A DNA stretch of 64,000 nt from contig CM049322.1 in the NCBI GenBank assembly GCA_026874595.1, positions 43,772,840 through 43,836,839 of the forward strand. Reading direction: 5' to 3'. Each line of letters begins with the position of its first letter. Position 1 is the first letter of the stretch. The notes beneath the pieces are model-generated. The model worked only from the letters and a program-made list of their open reading frames with translations. It did no database searches and was not told the origin of the DNA. Made by a program: the position numbers and the translations under genes. The DNA comes from Sipunculus nudus (taxonomy: Eukaryota; Annelida; Sipuncula; Golfingiida; Sipunculidae). This document shows positions 32,931 through 45,466 of the stretch, piece by piece.

Positions 32931-33600
32931 ATGTGACATTTATATTTTAGAGGAAGGTAACAAATTTTGAAACAGCACGAACTAGTCACACCGAAAGAAA
33001 CAGAAAATCTCTAAACATTATGCATAATAGATGGACCCAAATATTTCCTAAAAAAATGCAGTGGGACTAATTTTTGCTGACAGATGTTGCATGCTGGGTC
33101 AACATTAAGCAAATTGTCTTAGGCCAAAAAAGACAGGTTTCTCCGGCTTTTTTCGGAAATCATGGCAGTTTGATATAATCAGGGGGTAACATGATAATAA
33201 CGAAATTGTTTTTTGGTGGAAAGGTATACGTATACCATATAAAAAGGCAATTTACTTCAATTAGAATATTTCATTTTCCTGATAGAAATGTCCCAACGAC
33301 AGGAACTCAAACTCGGTAAAATTATAATAAAAAATAAAACATGTTGATGTGGGTTTCTAAATTGACCTTTTGCAAGAAACCAACTTTTTTGGTCTGATAT
33401 GTTTCTGTTTAAATACCAATTGTGAGACATTTATGAGACACAATGTTATCAATCAAATGAAATGATAAAATTTAAATTTCCATTAGACAGAATTTTGAAA
33501 ATATTAAATTCAATTCTTACTCTGTATTAATTTCCCCTTGCTTTAAAGAATTTCTTGAAATACTCATAATATGAAACATGCTATTCTTTTTCTGATTCAT
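32931..33600. other. 3' flank of the Ig gene
   Basis: AT-rich. The first AATAAA after the GPI exon is at 33326-33331, a possible polyadenylation signal ~510 nt downstream of the stop. Nothing else is recognised. Confidence 0.3.
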
Positions 33601-34640
33601 CCATGAAAATATGGAAAAGATAATTTTGAACAACGCCGTTCGCCACCTATAGCTAATAATTAGATATTAGGTACATTATAAATATTTCTATCAAATATGA
33701 TACTTTTGGTTGCAGCTGTTTCTGGAACATTTGGTAAAAAAAAACATGCAAAATTAGAAGTCCATCGAAGACGCCATTTTGAGAATAATTCTATTTGATT
33801 CATACCTATTTATCACCCCTTGCTCCAAGGAACTGTCCACTTTGAACTGATAGTTAAAGTTTTACTCTCTTGAGATTATTCTATAGAAAAGCAGAAAATT
33901 TTGCTTAGGCTCCCAGAAAAAAAATTAACAGAAGAGGCGCCACCTGCACGCAAAAATTACATAGCAGGCACATAGTTAATTTTTCAGTGAAATTTATCGC
34001 TAGAGACTTTGGGCATACCTGAGATACCTAATAATAAACAAAATACAAACAAACCAAGGTGTCAAATTTTGAGATTTTATGTTCCAGAGAGATGCCACCC
34101 TGAAAAATAATTTACCTGAATTTATACTCATTTTATTCCCCTTGCTTTTAGAAAACGATGAGGTTATATTATGAAAGCAAGAAAACCAATACTTTATGAT
34201 GTATATTATAATAAATAACTTTAAAACCATTTTAGCACGCAGAAAGTAGGGCAACATAGGGGCGCCACCTACAGCTAAAAGTCACACAAACATATAGCAG
34301 TTATTCGAACAATACTTCAGTAATCTGTGAAATTTGATGCTGGTGGCAACGGCATATCTGAGATATATAATACACAAAATATCCTTTGTCGAATGTTGCG
34401 ATTAACAAAATTTTAGGTTCGATAAGGACGCTGTTTTGAATATAATTTGACCGAATTTATGCTAATTATATTCCCTTGTCCGAAAAATGAAAACCAAGAT
34501 ATTAATACTTATATCTATACTTATGACTATCAATCGGTAAAAACGGGAAAGGACATTCCGTCCGGAGAAAGTAGGTCAATATCGGTGGCGCCACTAACAC
34601 CTTATTATTGCAAATTCTTCACATGCTAAATAAGTCTGCA
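33601..34640. repeat. ~310-bp tandem repeat with GGCGCCACC boxes, 4 units
   Basis: Boxes at about 33640 ('cgccacctatagct'), 33937, 34258 and 34582 ('ggtggcgccacta'), 297-322 bp apart, with shared phrases such as 'gaaaaccaagatatt'. Units are diverged. Same box motif as the elements near 2140 and 10330. Confidence 0.55.
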
Positions 34641-35375
34641 AACCTCAATAATGACAGCTGTAGCGGCTGTTGAGATATTTGGTAACAAATGGAGAACGGC
34701 GGATAGTGGTCGGTGGACGCGGTTAACGGCGGACGCTGCACCATGGAGTAAGATCACAATCACAGCGTGACCAAAAAACGGGTTGCTTGATTTGAATAAA
34801 ACTATATGTCCATATCAGGCATATTCCATTTTTAAAATTCCGTGCAAAATATTCTCATATTCAGCGAGAGGTGTGACAAAAGCCTGTTTATTTATACATA
34901 TATGTGTGTGTGTGTGAGACCGGGTATACCTCCATTAGCTGCGGTTGTTATTTAATTGTTGTGATCCGTTTTCAGGAATGTGCACACTGCGTTAAAATTC
35001 GCCTGAAAGCATCGCGCCCACGTTGTAATCCCTCTCGGTGCAAAGCACTTGGGTTATAACCTTTGGCCTGGTAATTAATATTTGCTACTTTATGGTTTGT
35101 ATGCAGTAACAAGGTATAATTATATATATGATGTAATAGCAAGCGTTATATTCAATATCGGAACGTCAGCAGTGCCCAATTCTTGTACGATTTTTTGACA
35201 CATTGAATAAACTTAATTATATATATTTTATAATAATATTGTTCTTTTGTGTGTATATAGTATACCTGGTTTTGCCGCAAAGTTTGCCAATTAACGTCAC
35301 TTGGAAGGCATAATTGGAACTGGAAAGTTCATGTTTTTTTCTTGATTTCCAGGTAAGCAAGTTTCAGTGTATGAG
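34641..35375. other. unassigned sequence
   Basis: No gene or repeat unit recognised. A TA/TG-rich patch lies near 34895-34920. Confidence 0.3.
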
Positions 35376-38300
35376 TTTTTAGCTCAGCTGACTATAAGTC
35401 ATCTGAGGTATAGTCGTGGTCCATTGTCCGTCGTCCGTCCGTCTGTCTGTCCGTCCGTCCGTAAGACTGGCACGTTTCGACACCGTTGGACCTACGAATC
35501 TGAAATTCGGCATACAGTTAGATGTCTCTAAAATCTCCTACCATGCCGAAAATTGGGTCAATAGGACTTCGTTCCTTCGAGATATTAAGGAAAAACCTCA
35601 ATTTTTTATTAGAAATCTATTTTCACACTTCAGGACTGCCTAATATCAAAACCACTCATCTGGTTTTCTTCATATTTACCATAAATATTCCTCTATATAG
35701 TTTCTATGTACATGCCAGATATTAAGTCAGTATTATATCATTTTAAAAAAGTTATGGGCCCAAACATAATGGACTTTGTAAAAAAAATCAGGAAGATATT
35801 TGGTCACTTAAGACCAAAAGTGATAAAGGTAGGGACTTTTTTTCCAGTAATACAACTTTAATTAATCAAAATTTAATTGTATACCAAAAATTTGATCAAA
35901 ATCTGTTAAATTTTTTAAAGTATTGGCAAAAATATAAAATTGGTACCTTAAATTTTGCCCAACTTTGGTCACGGCACGTTTTTTTTCCTGTAAGTACTGT
36001 GGATTTAATTTTCACAGCATGTATACATAAGGATTTAATCTGTTAAAATCTGAAATTTGAAAATAAAAGCTGCAAAATTAGGCTAGTTATTGATTTTTTT
36101 TGGAGGCTCTGTTGTATTCCCTTTCATTGTCAAGCAGTCCACTTTGATGACTGTAGGTCATTCAGTGCACATCTCTATGCTCCCCAGGCTGTTGGCATAA
36201 TATTAGATGTCCCCAAAATCTCCTACCATACCAAGAATTGGGTCATTAGGACTTTGTTCCTTCGAGATATTACGGAAAAAAACCTCCGTTTTCCATAAAA
36301 AAGCCATTGTTACACTTCAAGGCTGCCTAATATCAAAACCACTGATCTGTTTTTGATTGTATTTGGTATTCACATTCTTTTATACATTTTCTATGAACAT
36401 ACCAAAAATAAGGTCAGTATTGGGTATTATTTTGAAGTTATGGGCCAAAACATAATGCAATTTTTTAAAAAATCAGGAAATATATTTACTCACCTAACAT
36501 GAGAATTGCTGAACCTAGAGACTTTTTTTTCAGGAATATAACTTTATTTAATCAAGATTCAATTGTTTACCCAAAATTAGATCTGAATTTTGCAAATTTT
36601 TCAAGTTATTAGCATAAATAAAAAATCAATACCTTAAATTTTGTCCAACTTTGGCACTGTTGATTTAATTTTCACAGCATATATACATAAGGATTTAATC
36701 TTTTAAAATCTGAAATTTCAAAGAAATTGATTGGAAAGTATAGCTTTTATTCATGTTTTCATACACCATGTCAAGTGTTGTTTACATCTAGCCCACCAAG
36801 TAGTACAGCCTTCACTTGCATTATGTAACCTACCCCAGGCAACTTGCCTTGGGTCAGCTTGGCCACTACCAGCAGGCTTCCCCTCTGCCCTGTACTCCCC
36901 CGCCCCCCAGATGGTGCGTAAACTAGATGAATGTTATTATTTTCTGTATTTGATTCATTCTTATTCTAGGCTATGTTACATTTTAGATTTTGTATTGTAC
37001 CACCAGGGTTACAATGATTAAAGTGTACATTTAATTGTGTCCACAAAGTGGTGTATTGCTATGAAAGTGTGGATGTTCATGAGATAAGTAATTCCTTACT
37101 TCAAAGGAGTAAAAACTTTACCAGGTGTGAAATTGACTATTAATTCCAGTGATAAATTAAAACTGGGATAGTAATTAGCACATTGATATTGTTTGTCCCT
37201 CATTCAACCAACAGTGTGTATACTTAATTTGAAAAGATGTTTTATTTTATCAAATTTACTGAATCTTTTATTTTATTTTGGTGAATAAAATTAAGCATGT
37301 ACTGAAAACTCCAATGTGCAAAACTTTTTAATAGTGATTCAAAGAATATTCTTGTAGATGCCATGTTGTGTCATTATTTTCTTTAAATTCAGTTTAAACA
37401 TTTATGATTTAAAAATAATAAAATATATGTGTATGCATAATATGACCCAATATGAGCTACACTCTGGATATATGATGATTGCAACTTTTGCAACAATTCT
37501 AATATTTTAACTTATAGTTTCAGTTTTTAACTCTGTATATATAATGATTGCAACTTTTGCAACAATTCTAATATTTTAACTTATATTTTTAGGTTTTTTT
37601 TTATTAAAAATTTATAAAACCTGTAAATAAAAAAATTATTCAGATAAAAACTTCTTAATGGAAAAAGTGGATATGCTTAAAAAAATAGGATTATATATAA
37701 ACTTAAATGCATTATTCCCTTGAAAGTGAAATAAAGGTATGAGTCCATACTGTCAACTTCCCTGTCCATTTGTAAATTTTCATATGCATCACAGTATCTC
37801 AAAACTTTTACTGTTTTTCTTCATGACAGTCTTGTCAGAGTATTAGTTTGCAATCACATATTTAGAACTTTACTATAACCAAGTAGGAGGGCCCCTTTCC
37901 TCTTAGCTTTTCATATTCTTATATAAATGAAAAACATTACAATAGGATATTTCTATACCCATCTTCGTGCTGCCCTCACTTTTCCCTTCTCCGAACCCCA
38001 TCCCAAATCAGCCTCAGTAAGCAAGAACAAGATGAATCAGATATATTCATACTTTAATATTTTGTATAACTATTCGTCCATAGGTACCTATGTACATGCC
38101 AGAAATTATGTCAATATTGTGTAATATGTAGACATAGTGGGCATCACAATAATGTACCTTGTCAAGATTAAAGAGATATTGTGTCATACAGTCACAAATT
38201 CATAAATCACTTCATCAGCATAGTTTATCATAACATCATATCTGTCAAATTGAAAGCTTGCAGACTACCATTCACTTTAGATCCTTCAACAAATAGCCTT

Positions 38301-38605
38301 ATCATCATTCTACTACTGCTTATTACTGCTGTCATTGCATTCATATTTGCTCAAATATATCACAATTTTCAACCCCTCCTATATAAATAAAAAAATAAAC
38401 CACTATATTTGACTCTATTAATCCATCAGTCAGGTAATTTCATTGATCATTTACTCACATATTACATTACATTCCTTTATAATAGCTTAACATGTACATG
38501 ATATTCATAAGCTTTATCGACTCGATATAGTATCACAGTGGAGAAACATTTATAGTCCCAATCATGATCAGCTGAGCGCCGTGACCCATGGGTCCCTTGT
38601 TTTAA
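35376..38605. mobile_element. 3.2 kb element, CAGCTGAC...CAGCTGAGCGCCGTGACCCATGGGTC ends
   Basis: Starts 'ttttagctcagctgactata' followed by a run of 'cgtccgtccgtctgtctg', and ends 'cagctgagcgccgtgaccca' plus 'tgggtcccttgtttt'. The same ends in the opposite order bound 3628-6176, so this copy is in the reverse orientation. Two direct ~680-bp units lie inside (35519 and 36203 both start 'tagatgtc' plus 'aaaatctcctaccat'). No transposase frame. Confidence 0.65.
37460..37590. repeat. 60-bp tandem duplication
   Basis: 'gatgattgcaacttttgcaa' continuing 'caattctaatattttaactt' occurs at about 37472 and again 60 bp on (as 'taatgattgc...'). Non-coding, inside the 35376-38605 element. Confidence 0.8.
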
Positions 38606-38949
38606 TTAATGTGTAAATGTTATTACGGTAGAGTATGTCAGTTATTGTATTATCATAGTAACTACTACATTCTTATTTTGCTAAATGTTGGAATATAGGA
38701 AGCAGACTATTCTATGGTCCAATGTGGTCGTCTGTAATATTAAAATGGAACAATGATGAAAGAAGTCCGAAAGAGACTTCTGTTTGGTGATATGACTGAG
38801 TGACACTGATCTTTGTTTGGGCTCAATGATTTAAAAAAATATATTACTGTCCAAGGTCCAAATTAAAGCAAAATGCCGTAAAAGACTGCTGAGAAGTCAA
38901 ACTTCCTCCTAGGTCTAAGGATAATTCTATAAAGAAATATACACAGAGG

Positions 38950-40500
38950 ATGGATACGGATAATGCGTTATCTGACGCAGAGGTTGAAGGAGACATGGGC
39001 GTGAAGGCACTACGTGATATGGAGAGCGCCTGTCCACGCTCATTGTCAAAACAAGTGAGGACACGTTAAACTTGTGCAGAAAGATGAATGATGAACCGAG
39101 AAAGACTAAGAAAAAATAATAAACACGAAACTAAACACTGTGCAAACAAGTATGGAAAATACACAGAACAGCTGATGCAGCAGGTACGTGCAGTTAAGAG
39201 AACTTGTTACGGAACCTAATATCAACAGATCACGTAGTCATGACGAGGATAAATTTTTATCATGGAGATAAAAAAAATTAGATTCTGTAACACTAGGCAG
39301 CGTGAAATGTCTAGGGGAATGAATAAAGAAGTCAGTGGTTTCTTGTTAACAAATAATTATAATTTATTCTTAAAACAATCTTAACATTACAATGCACTAA
39401 ATCAATACAGTTACACAGTATAACAACAGTACAACAGCAAATCAATATAATTACACAGTATAATAAAACAAAAGTGTACAGTACCTGGATACCACCACTG
39501 TCACAGCGACAACAAGTCCTTTAAAACTAATAATCCATGTAAACAGTTCAAATAGTCCAAAGTAAAGCTCTTATAATAATCCCAAAGCAAACTGGAGACA
39601 GGCCGCAATAAATCTGCATAGAGTTCGTAGAATCCTTGACACTACTGCAATTATTGGATAGGTCCAAAAACTGGCTCACACTCTTCCGTGTACGCTGGAA
39701 TATTTCTCCTTCCCCTCTCTCGGCTCTAAAACACAGCCCCTTATAAATTTTCACCCCAAGCCGAAAACTTTCCATTTCACGAACAATCCAAAAGAACCCA
39801 ACTATACATAATACACACGCTCAAAGAACATTACAAGACACGTGCTCGTAAAGCGCAACCACCCCAGAAATTTCCAGATTAGCATGACCGCTGTGTTTCT
39901 ACACTACAGACCACAAACACGGGCTGGGCCAGCTCGCGCGTCTCCCGTGGCAACGGACAATGTAAGACTGCTGCACACAATAAAAGGAACATCTGTAACA
40001 AACTTAACAAGTCACAGAGATATACTAGAGAGTAGAATGCGCGGTTGGTGGGTGTACAAGAAACTGAGAGAGAGAACTGTAAAGAGAAAGCTGTGAGCAT
40101 GCTTGCTAAAAAACGGAGTGGGAAGACCACAGGATATTGTTAAACAGATAGACGTGGCACACCGAGTTGGTATGAAAAGAGAGGGTAAACAGAGACACAT
40201 TCTGGTAAAATCCTACATTAAAGAGTATAGAAATGAAACCATAAAGAAAGCTGAAGGCAGAGGACCCGCAGGTTCGAAAATTGTGCTGGAGGACTTAACA
40301 CCGGCCGACCTGGCCCTAAAGAAAATGGCAAAACCGCAAATGACGCAAGCGCATCGAGACCACTTGCCGTTGAGGTTATATGGAGGAAAACTCATAATAG
40401 ATGGAAAGGTGACTAAAATCAATGAACAAATAAAATCCCTATATGTGAACGGACCTAGTGATTTTACTTGTTTTTACAAGATAGTTTTAATTTACCAATA
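38950..40500 (+). pseudogene. LINE ORF1 relic interrupted by an insertion
   Basis: ATG at 38950 opens MDTDNALSDAEVEGDMGVKA, then stops and frameshifts. The frame resumes as KLDSVTNLTSHRDILESRMRG across the edges of an insertion (39293-40000), then ENCKEK and GVGRPQDIVKQIDVAHRVG, GKQRHILVKSYIKEYRNETI and KIVLEDLTPADLALKK to ~40500. The last part is the RNA-binding segment of LINE ORF1 proteins (IDVAHRVG, HILVKF, VLEDLT signatures). Several stops and at least one frameshift near 40100 make it non-functional. No ORF2 reverse transcriptase follows. Confidence 0.65.
39284..40000 (-). mobile_element. ~708-bp insertion with 9-bp direct repeat, solo-LTR-like
   Basis: 'tctgtaaca' stands at 39284-39292 and 39992-40000. 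Removing one copy plus the DNA between restores the LINE ORF1 frame (D-S-V-T-N-L-T). On the - strand the insert has a TATA-like 'atttataaggggctgtg' and further on an A/T-rich 3' region, as in LTR promoters. It encodes nothing. The exact termini cannot be fixed because the direct repeat hides the boundary. Confidence 0.6.
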
Positions 40501-40860
40501 ATTTAGTTACGAGAAGTTTAATATATATTTTATAGTTAATACTTGGCAAGAATTTAAGATAAGCCCTGGATTATACGATTTGGTAATATTTGAAAGAATT
40601 CAATAATGGTGAGACAAAGTATTTTGGTTAAAAACGTATACTGTACGAATATTGTGTTGTCATGGGCCTTTGCTGAGAAAAGACGTATATTTTAATTAAA
40701 TATCACATTGATTCCACTGTCACGGGTAGGACAGTTATGATTACCGAGATCTATCTTTTCAGATGAAACACTTTATTCTTATTTATTCAATTTATATGTA
40801 CCCCAGACTCGAATGAAAATTAATTTTGCTTCTATTCTATTCTAACACAGGTTAATAATC
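40501..40860 (+). other. possible LINE 3' end
   Basis: No ORF2. The segment 'taccccagactcgaatgaaa' followed by 'ttgcttctattctattctaa' resembles the short tail repeats at LINE 3' ends, so the relic upstream may continue here after an internal deletion. Weak. Confidence 0.25.
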
Positions 40861-41609
40861 ATGATATTGCAGCACAGCCTGTTATGGGTGGGATAAAAGA
40901 CATTATTTTATTTTTGACAAAGACACCATAATGAGTACCAAAATTTAACTTACAGATTTCTGTAACCAAATGAATTCCACAATTAATCTTTCAACCCTAC
41001 TACACATTTTAAATTCATACAGCAGTAAATATGCAGCTAATTATTAGGGTCTACATGGTCATAAAATTCATGGATTAAACTGTGGACACATTACGGGTGG
41101 GACAAAATGCCATACAATTTGCTGCATGTGGACATAAATCTCCTTTCTTACACTCTAAAAAGTGACGGATGTTACTGTCCTGATCATCTGTGTTATTCTT
41201 AAGTACTAACTGCATGATAAACACTTTTATTTTTCCTTCTATAACTAAAGACACAGCCATGTACAGATTTAGCACAATTGGCTATATTTGAATTTTGAAT
41301 TTTATTTTTATTTATTTTTGAATTTTGCAAAATAATAAATATCTGAAAATAACATATGATTCTGGAAAAGTAGTATACATTGGGTCGGAAACAGCAATGT
41401 AATTAAAGAATGTAACTAGTGCAACATATCCGGTTGGGTGCATGGGGATGGGAGGGCAGGGTTGCCACATGTGATTTTACATTTGTGACAGCAGAGTTGC
41501 ATCACTAATACGTTTACCCAGACAAGGCTGTAGGGACCAGACATGTCTGGTCTGGAGGTTCAAAATGTAAATACATTAGAGCCTCAGAAAAACTTCAATA
41601 ACTGGAATA
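40861..41609. other. unassigned sequence
   Basis: Phrases like 'gggtgggataaaa' near 40888 and 'cgggtgggacaaaatg' near 41094 suggest a weak ~205-bp repeat. No gene. Confidence 0.3.
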
Positions 41610-41654
41610 ATTTTTTAGCTTTTACTTTCAAATTTCAGAATTTAACAGATTAAA

Positions 41655-41694
<40 letters not shown>

Positions 41695-42078
41695 GACTGT
41701 GAAAAGTACATCAAATATTCTCCCAAGAAAAAACGTGCCATGGTCAAACTTGGGCAAAATTTAAGTTACCAATTTTATGTTTTTGCCAATACTAAAAAAA
41801 TTAACAGATTTTTATCTAATTTTTTTTGTATACAATTAAATTTTGATTAATTAATGTTATATTACTGAAAAAAGTCCCTAGCTTTAACACTTTTTCTCTT
41901 AAGTGACCAAAGATCTTTCCTGATTTTTTACAAAGTCCATTATGTTTGGGCCCATAACTTTTTTAATTCATTAAATACAGACTTAATTTCTTGCATGTAC
42001 ATAGGAACTATATAGAGGAATATTTATTGACAATATGAAGCAAACCAGCTGAGTGGTTTTGATACTAAGCAGTCTTAA
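41610..42078. repeat. inverted third copy of the ~680-bp unit from 35376-38605, with TA microsatellite
   Basis: 'aaacttgggcaaaattta' and 'ggttttgatactaagcagtc' are reverse complements of sequence near 35960 and 35640. It abuts the broken integrase end of the gypsy relic, so one element was inserted into or recombined with the other at ~42080. A TA run lies at 41660-41691. Confidence 0.6.
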
Positions 42079-42080
42079 GT

Positions 42081-42643
42081 TTTCAACTGGATCAAAGACG
42101 TGCTTCAACAGGGCCCTCTTAAGGATCTGTACAGTGCGCTCAGCTGAGCCATTTGAGGCTGGTTGGTTTAAGAGTAAACCCTGACATGCTCAATACCATT
42201 CAGTCTGAAAAAGCCTTAAAATCCTCAGCAACAAACTTTGGTCCATTGTCACTCAAAATCATCTAAGGAAATTCAAATGTGGCAAAAACATTTCTCAAAG
42301 CCTCAATAGTTTCCTCAGCTGTAGTGCTTGTCATATATATTACCTAAACCCATTTTAAGTGTACACCAATTGGAATTAAGAAATTCACATCATCCTTTAC
42401 AGCAAACTCTACGTGAACTCTTTGACACACTCGCCCGGGCCATGGCCATGTAAGTTATTGCGCCACAGGTGGTGCATTCCTGACTAAAGAACATTGCTGA
42501 CAACATCTGGCCTTGTTCTCTATATTCTTATCAATATTTGGCCACCATACAAAACTCCTTGCTAAAGCCTTCATTCTACACGTCCCTGGATGCTGTTCAT
42601 GTAACTCTTCCAACAAACAATCTCTTAAATCAACTGGTATCAC
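42081..42643 (-). pseudogene. integrase, truncated
   Basis: The N-terminal H-x3-H...C-x2-C zinc domain is intact (HEQHPGTCRMKALARSFVWW and CCQQC). In the core the usual first Asp (HxD) reads HVE, the second Asp is kept in ILSDNGPKF, and Glu is kept in NGSAERTVQILKRALLKH. There are stops and at least one frameshift. The chain ends at ~42081 before any C-terminal domain. Confidence 0.8.
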
Positions 42644-42648
42644 AACCC

Positions 42649-43254
42649 TTAATCCCCAAAGTATACAACCTTGTTTAACAGATAGTTCCTGTCTTCTGTT
42701 AAATTTGGTTTCAAATCATCATCATCCAAATGCCTTTGCCAACCCATCTGAGTAAAGTCTAAAACTCTAGCGACATCTTTCCTGGTGGCGTCACTAATCT
42801 GCCGAGATGTTACAGGGAACTCTCTTACATATGACACATTATATGCTTCTGTCTCTACTGAACCTACAACTTGTTTTAGAGGTAAGCGAGGGAGCGAATC
42901 TGCATTTGGATGCTCAACTGACCTGGGGAACTTTACATCATATTTATACGCTGACAAAACCAGAGCCCATCTCTGCATACGGGCTGCCGCAAGTGTTGGC
43001 ACCGCATTATGGGGACCCAATATAGTATTAAGGGGACGATGGTCAGTCACCAAAGTAAACTTCATATCATACAAGAACTGGTGAAATGTCTTTACTCCAG
43101 AAATTACACTAAGGGCTTCCTTTACCAAATGAGCATAGTTTTTCTCGGCCTTAGACAGGGTTCTAGATGCGAATGCAATATGTCGCTCCGTGCCATCCTC
43201 ATGCTCATGGCTAAGTACTATTCCTGACCCATATGGAGACGCGTCACATTGCAA
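42649..43254 (-). pseudogene. RNase H domain of the gypsy relic
   Basis: The longest unbroken piece (~200 codons). CDASPYGSGIVLSH (first Asp), KEALSVISGVKTFHQFLY (Glu), LVTDHRPL (second Asp) and HPNADSLPRLPL (last Asp) keep all four catalytic acids. Followed by the linker to the integrase. No start codon of its own; it is part of pol. Confidence 0.85.
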
Positions 43255-43331
43255 TACAATAGGATTCTCTGATCATAGTGAACCAGCAATTGATTATGAA
43301 GTATCGGATGTTTGCATTCTCTAAAAGCATG

Positions 43332-44085
43332 TTAACAATCATTAGACCTAAACCGTTTTCGGTTCTTTTCCAGCAGTTCATTTAGTGGCTCAGGCACTGT
43401 TGCAACATTAGGCAAGAATTTGCCATAGTAATTCAATAATCCTAGCCAAGACCTAAGCTCAGAAACATTAGTGGGTCTTGCTGCTTGTGTAATGGCCTTG
43501 ACATCATCATCAGTGGGGCTAATACCCTCCTTGCTGAATGTATGTCCCAGGTATACAATGCTATCTTGATAAAACTGACACTTCTTTAGCTTTATCCTGA
43601 CATTAAACCTGTTCAGTCTCTCCAAGATATTTTATAGGAGTTTATCATGCTCCTCCAGGCTTCTATCGGCAATAAGTATGTCATCTTGATGACATAGCAC
43701 ATGATCAATGCCCTGCAAAATCTGTTCCATCACTTTCTGAAAAATCACGGGTGCACTTGCTACCCCGAAACTAAGGCGATTGTAACAATACAACCCCTTG
43801 TGAGTATTTACTTACAAATATACAAGCGGATCGTCATCAAGCTCCAACTGTTGAAAAGCACTTGTAAGGTCTATCTTTGAGAGGACCTGTCCACCTGCTG
43901 GTGTGGAAAATAAATCCTTGGCGGATGGTAATGGAAACTGGTCCATATGCGAGCATTTATTTACCGTAGCTTTATAATCGCCACAAATTCTAATACCATC
44001 CGTCTTTGACACTACTACTATAGGAGAGCTCCATTTACTTGTGGTGACCTGTGTGATTATACCTAATGTCTCTTATACGTCAAGC
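43332..44085 (-). pseudogene. reverse transcriptase (broken)
   Basis: SPIVVVSKTDGIRICGDYKA, LSKIDLTSAFQQLELDDD and NRLSFGVASAPVIFQKVMEQ are classical RT blocks. The catalytic box (43680-43694) reads C-H-Q-D-D-I where family members have Y-x-D-D, so Tyr is replaced by His. Then ERLNRFNVRIKLKKCQF and YLGHTFSKEGI mark the thumb. Stops separate the blocks. Confidence 0.85.
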
Positions 44086-44089
44086 TCTT

Positions 44090-44700
44090 TCTAAACCCGA
44101 CTCTTCAACGCATAGGGCACTGGCCTAGCTTTATTAAACACAGGCGGGTGGCTCTTGTCCACCTTAATACTTGCCTTTTGGCCTCTTATGGTGCCCATAT
44201 CTTGCTTTACAACATTTGGGAATTTGTCTAGTAATCTCTTTACATTACTCTCCCCTTTCTCTGCATAATTAGTTCTGAACACTGTTTCCCAGTTTACCTT
44301 AATTTTCTGCAACCAACTCCTACCAAGCAATGCAGGTCTTGATGCACCTGCAGAAACATACATTGGCAATGTGTACATATTATCATTATACATGATATTT
44401 GCATCAAGTTTACCTAGAACATTCAACTTTTCACCACTGTAGGTTTGCAAAACCACCCCTGCTGGTGCTAATACACAATCATGAAAATGTTGAGCGTCCT
44501 CTGAAATTCAGGAAACAGCAGAACCTGTTTTCAGCTCAATAGGAATCTGGCCACCATTAACAGTCATATCAATAACATAACCTTTAGAGTCCAAAGAATA
44601 CACAGTTAAATAATGCATGTCCAAAAAGTCCTCGTCACTATCCCCATTATCTGCAGGAGCCACTGAGGAGTCTTGACCTTGACCTGTCGACCACCCTCTT
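44090..44700 (-). pseudogene. retroviral-type aspartic protease region (broken)
   Basis: VTVNGGQIPIELKTGSAVS is the active-site segment. The family has D-T/S-G at this point, but here it is K-T-G, so the catalytic Asp is lost. A stop follows at once. Downstream LPMYVSAGASRPALLGRSWL matches the flap/second-half region, and the linker to RT ends in PPVFNKARPVPYALK. Confidence 0.75.
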
Positions 44701-44754
44701 TGGCCTTCGACTGTTTTGGCTTGCCTGTTTGCTGGGGGATCCCCTTTTTGTTGC

Positions 44755-45466
44755 ACCGACGGGCTGCATGTCCCTTTTGAATGCAGACGTGACATTACTT
44801 CTCTTTAAACCAACAATCATCAGGACGATGCTTGTCTCCACCACAACGGAAACACACAGACTTCTTTGTATACTCTTCTTGTGGGTATCACGATATTAGG
44901 TTTAGAAACATGAGCAACTGTGGCAGGTTTCCTGTCCTGCACCCTAGCCTTGGCCTGTAACTCGGCCCTGTCCATAGCTGTAGCTATCTCTATAGCCCGC
45001 TTTAATGTCAAGTTTTCCTCAGTGAGACGCTAACGCTGAATGGCAAAAGTGCTCAGTCCCTATACGAGCCGATCTTTAATGGCATCTTCTAAAAACGACC
45101 CAAAAGCACAAGTGTCTGCCAATTTACGGAGTTCAGCTAAAAACTGCTGTACACCTTCATTGTCCTTCTGACTCCGCTGGTGAAACGTAAATCTCTCAAC
45201 AATAATCAGTGGTTAAGGCTCAAAGTGGTGCTGTACCACTGGAGCCAGCTCCTCCAACGACATGGTATCCGGTTTGGCTTGGGCTATAAGCGACTTTAGG
45301 AGACTATAGTGTTTATTTCCTATCACAGTTAGGAAATCACCCTCCGCTTGGCGGCGCTGTCGTCACCAGTGCAATCATTAGCTATGAAAAACTGATTAAA
45401 CCACTCTACATATTCTGACCAGTCCTTGCCCTCATGAAACACATCAATACGACCCCACGTAGGCAT
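44755..45466 (-). pseudogene. gag with two CCHC zinc knuckles (broken)
   Basis: Start MPTWGRIDVFHEGKDWSEYV, capsid-like sequence with a matching segment GVQQFLAELRKLADTCAFG, then LTLKRAIEIATAMDRAELQ. The end carries two zinc knuckles, C-F-R-C-x4-H-x4-C (about 44819-44862) and C-H-V-C-x4-H-x4-C (about 44757-44798). At least five in-frame stops or frameshifts occur, including one between the knuckles. Confidence 0.8.

Larger units (their letters stand above)
42081..45466 (-). mobile_element. decayed Ty3/gypsy retrotransposon (internal region)
   Basis: On the - strand from 45466 to 42081 the order gag, protease, reverse transcriptase, RNase H, integrase is seen, the Ty3/gypsy (Metaviridae) order. 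Every domain is recognisable but interrupted by stops and frameshifts. The 3' end is cut off within the integrase by the repeat at 41610-42078, and no 3' LTR remains. LTR-like DNA is present only on the 5' side (45652-46494). Confidence 0.9.

Noticed and set aside
36731..37021. 96-aa open frame
   Set aside because: Lies in a repeat element, with no domain, no splice context and biased Pro/Leu composition.
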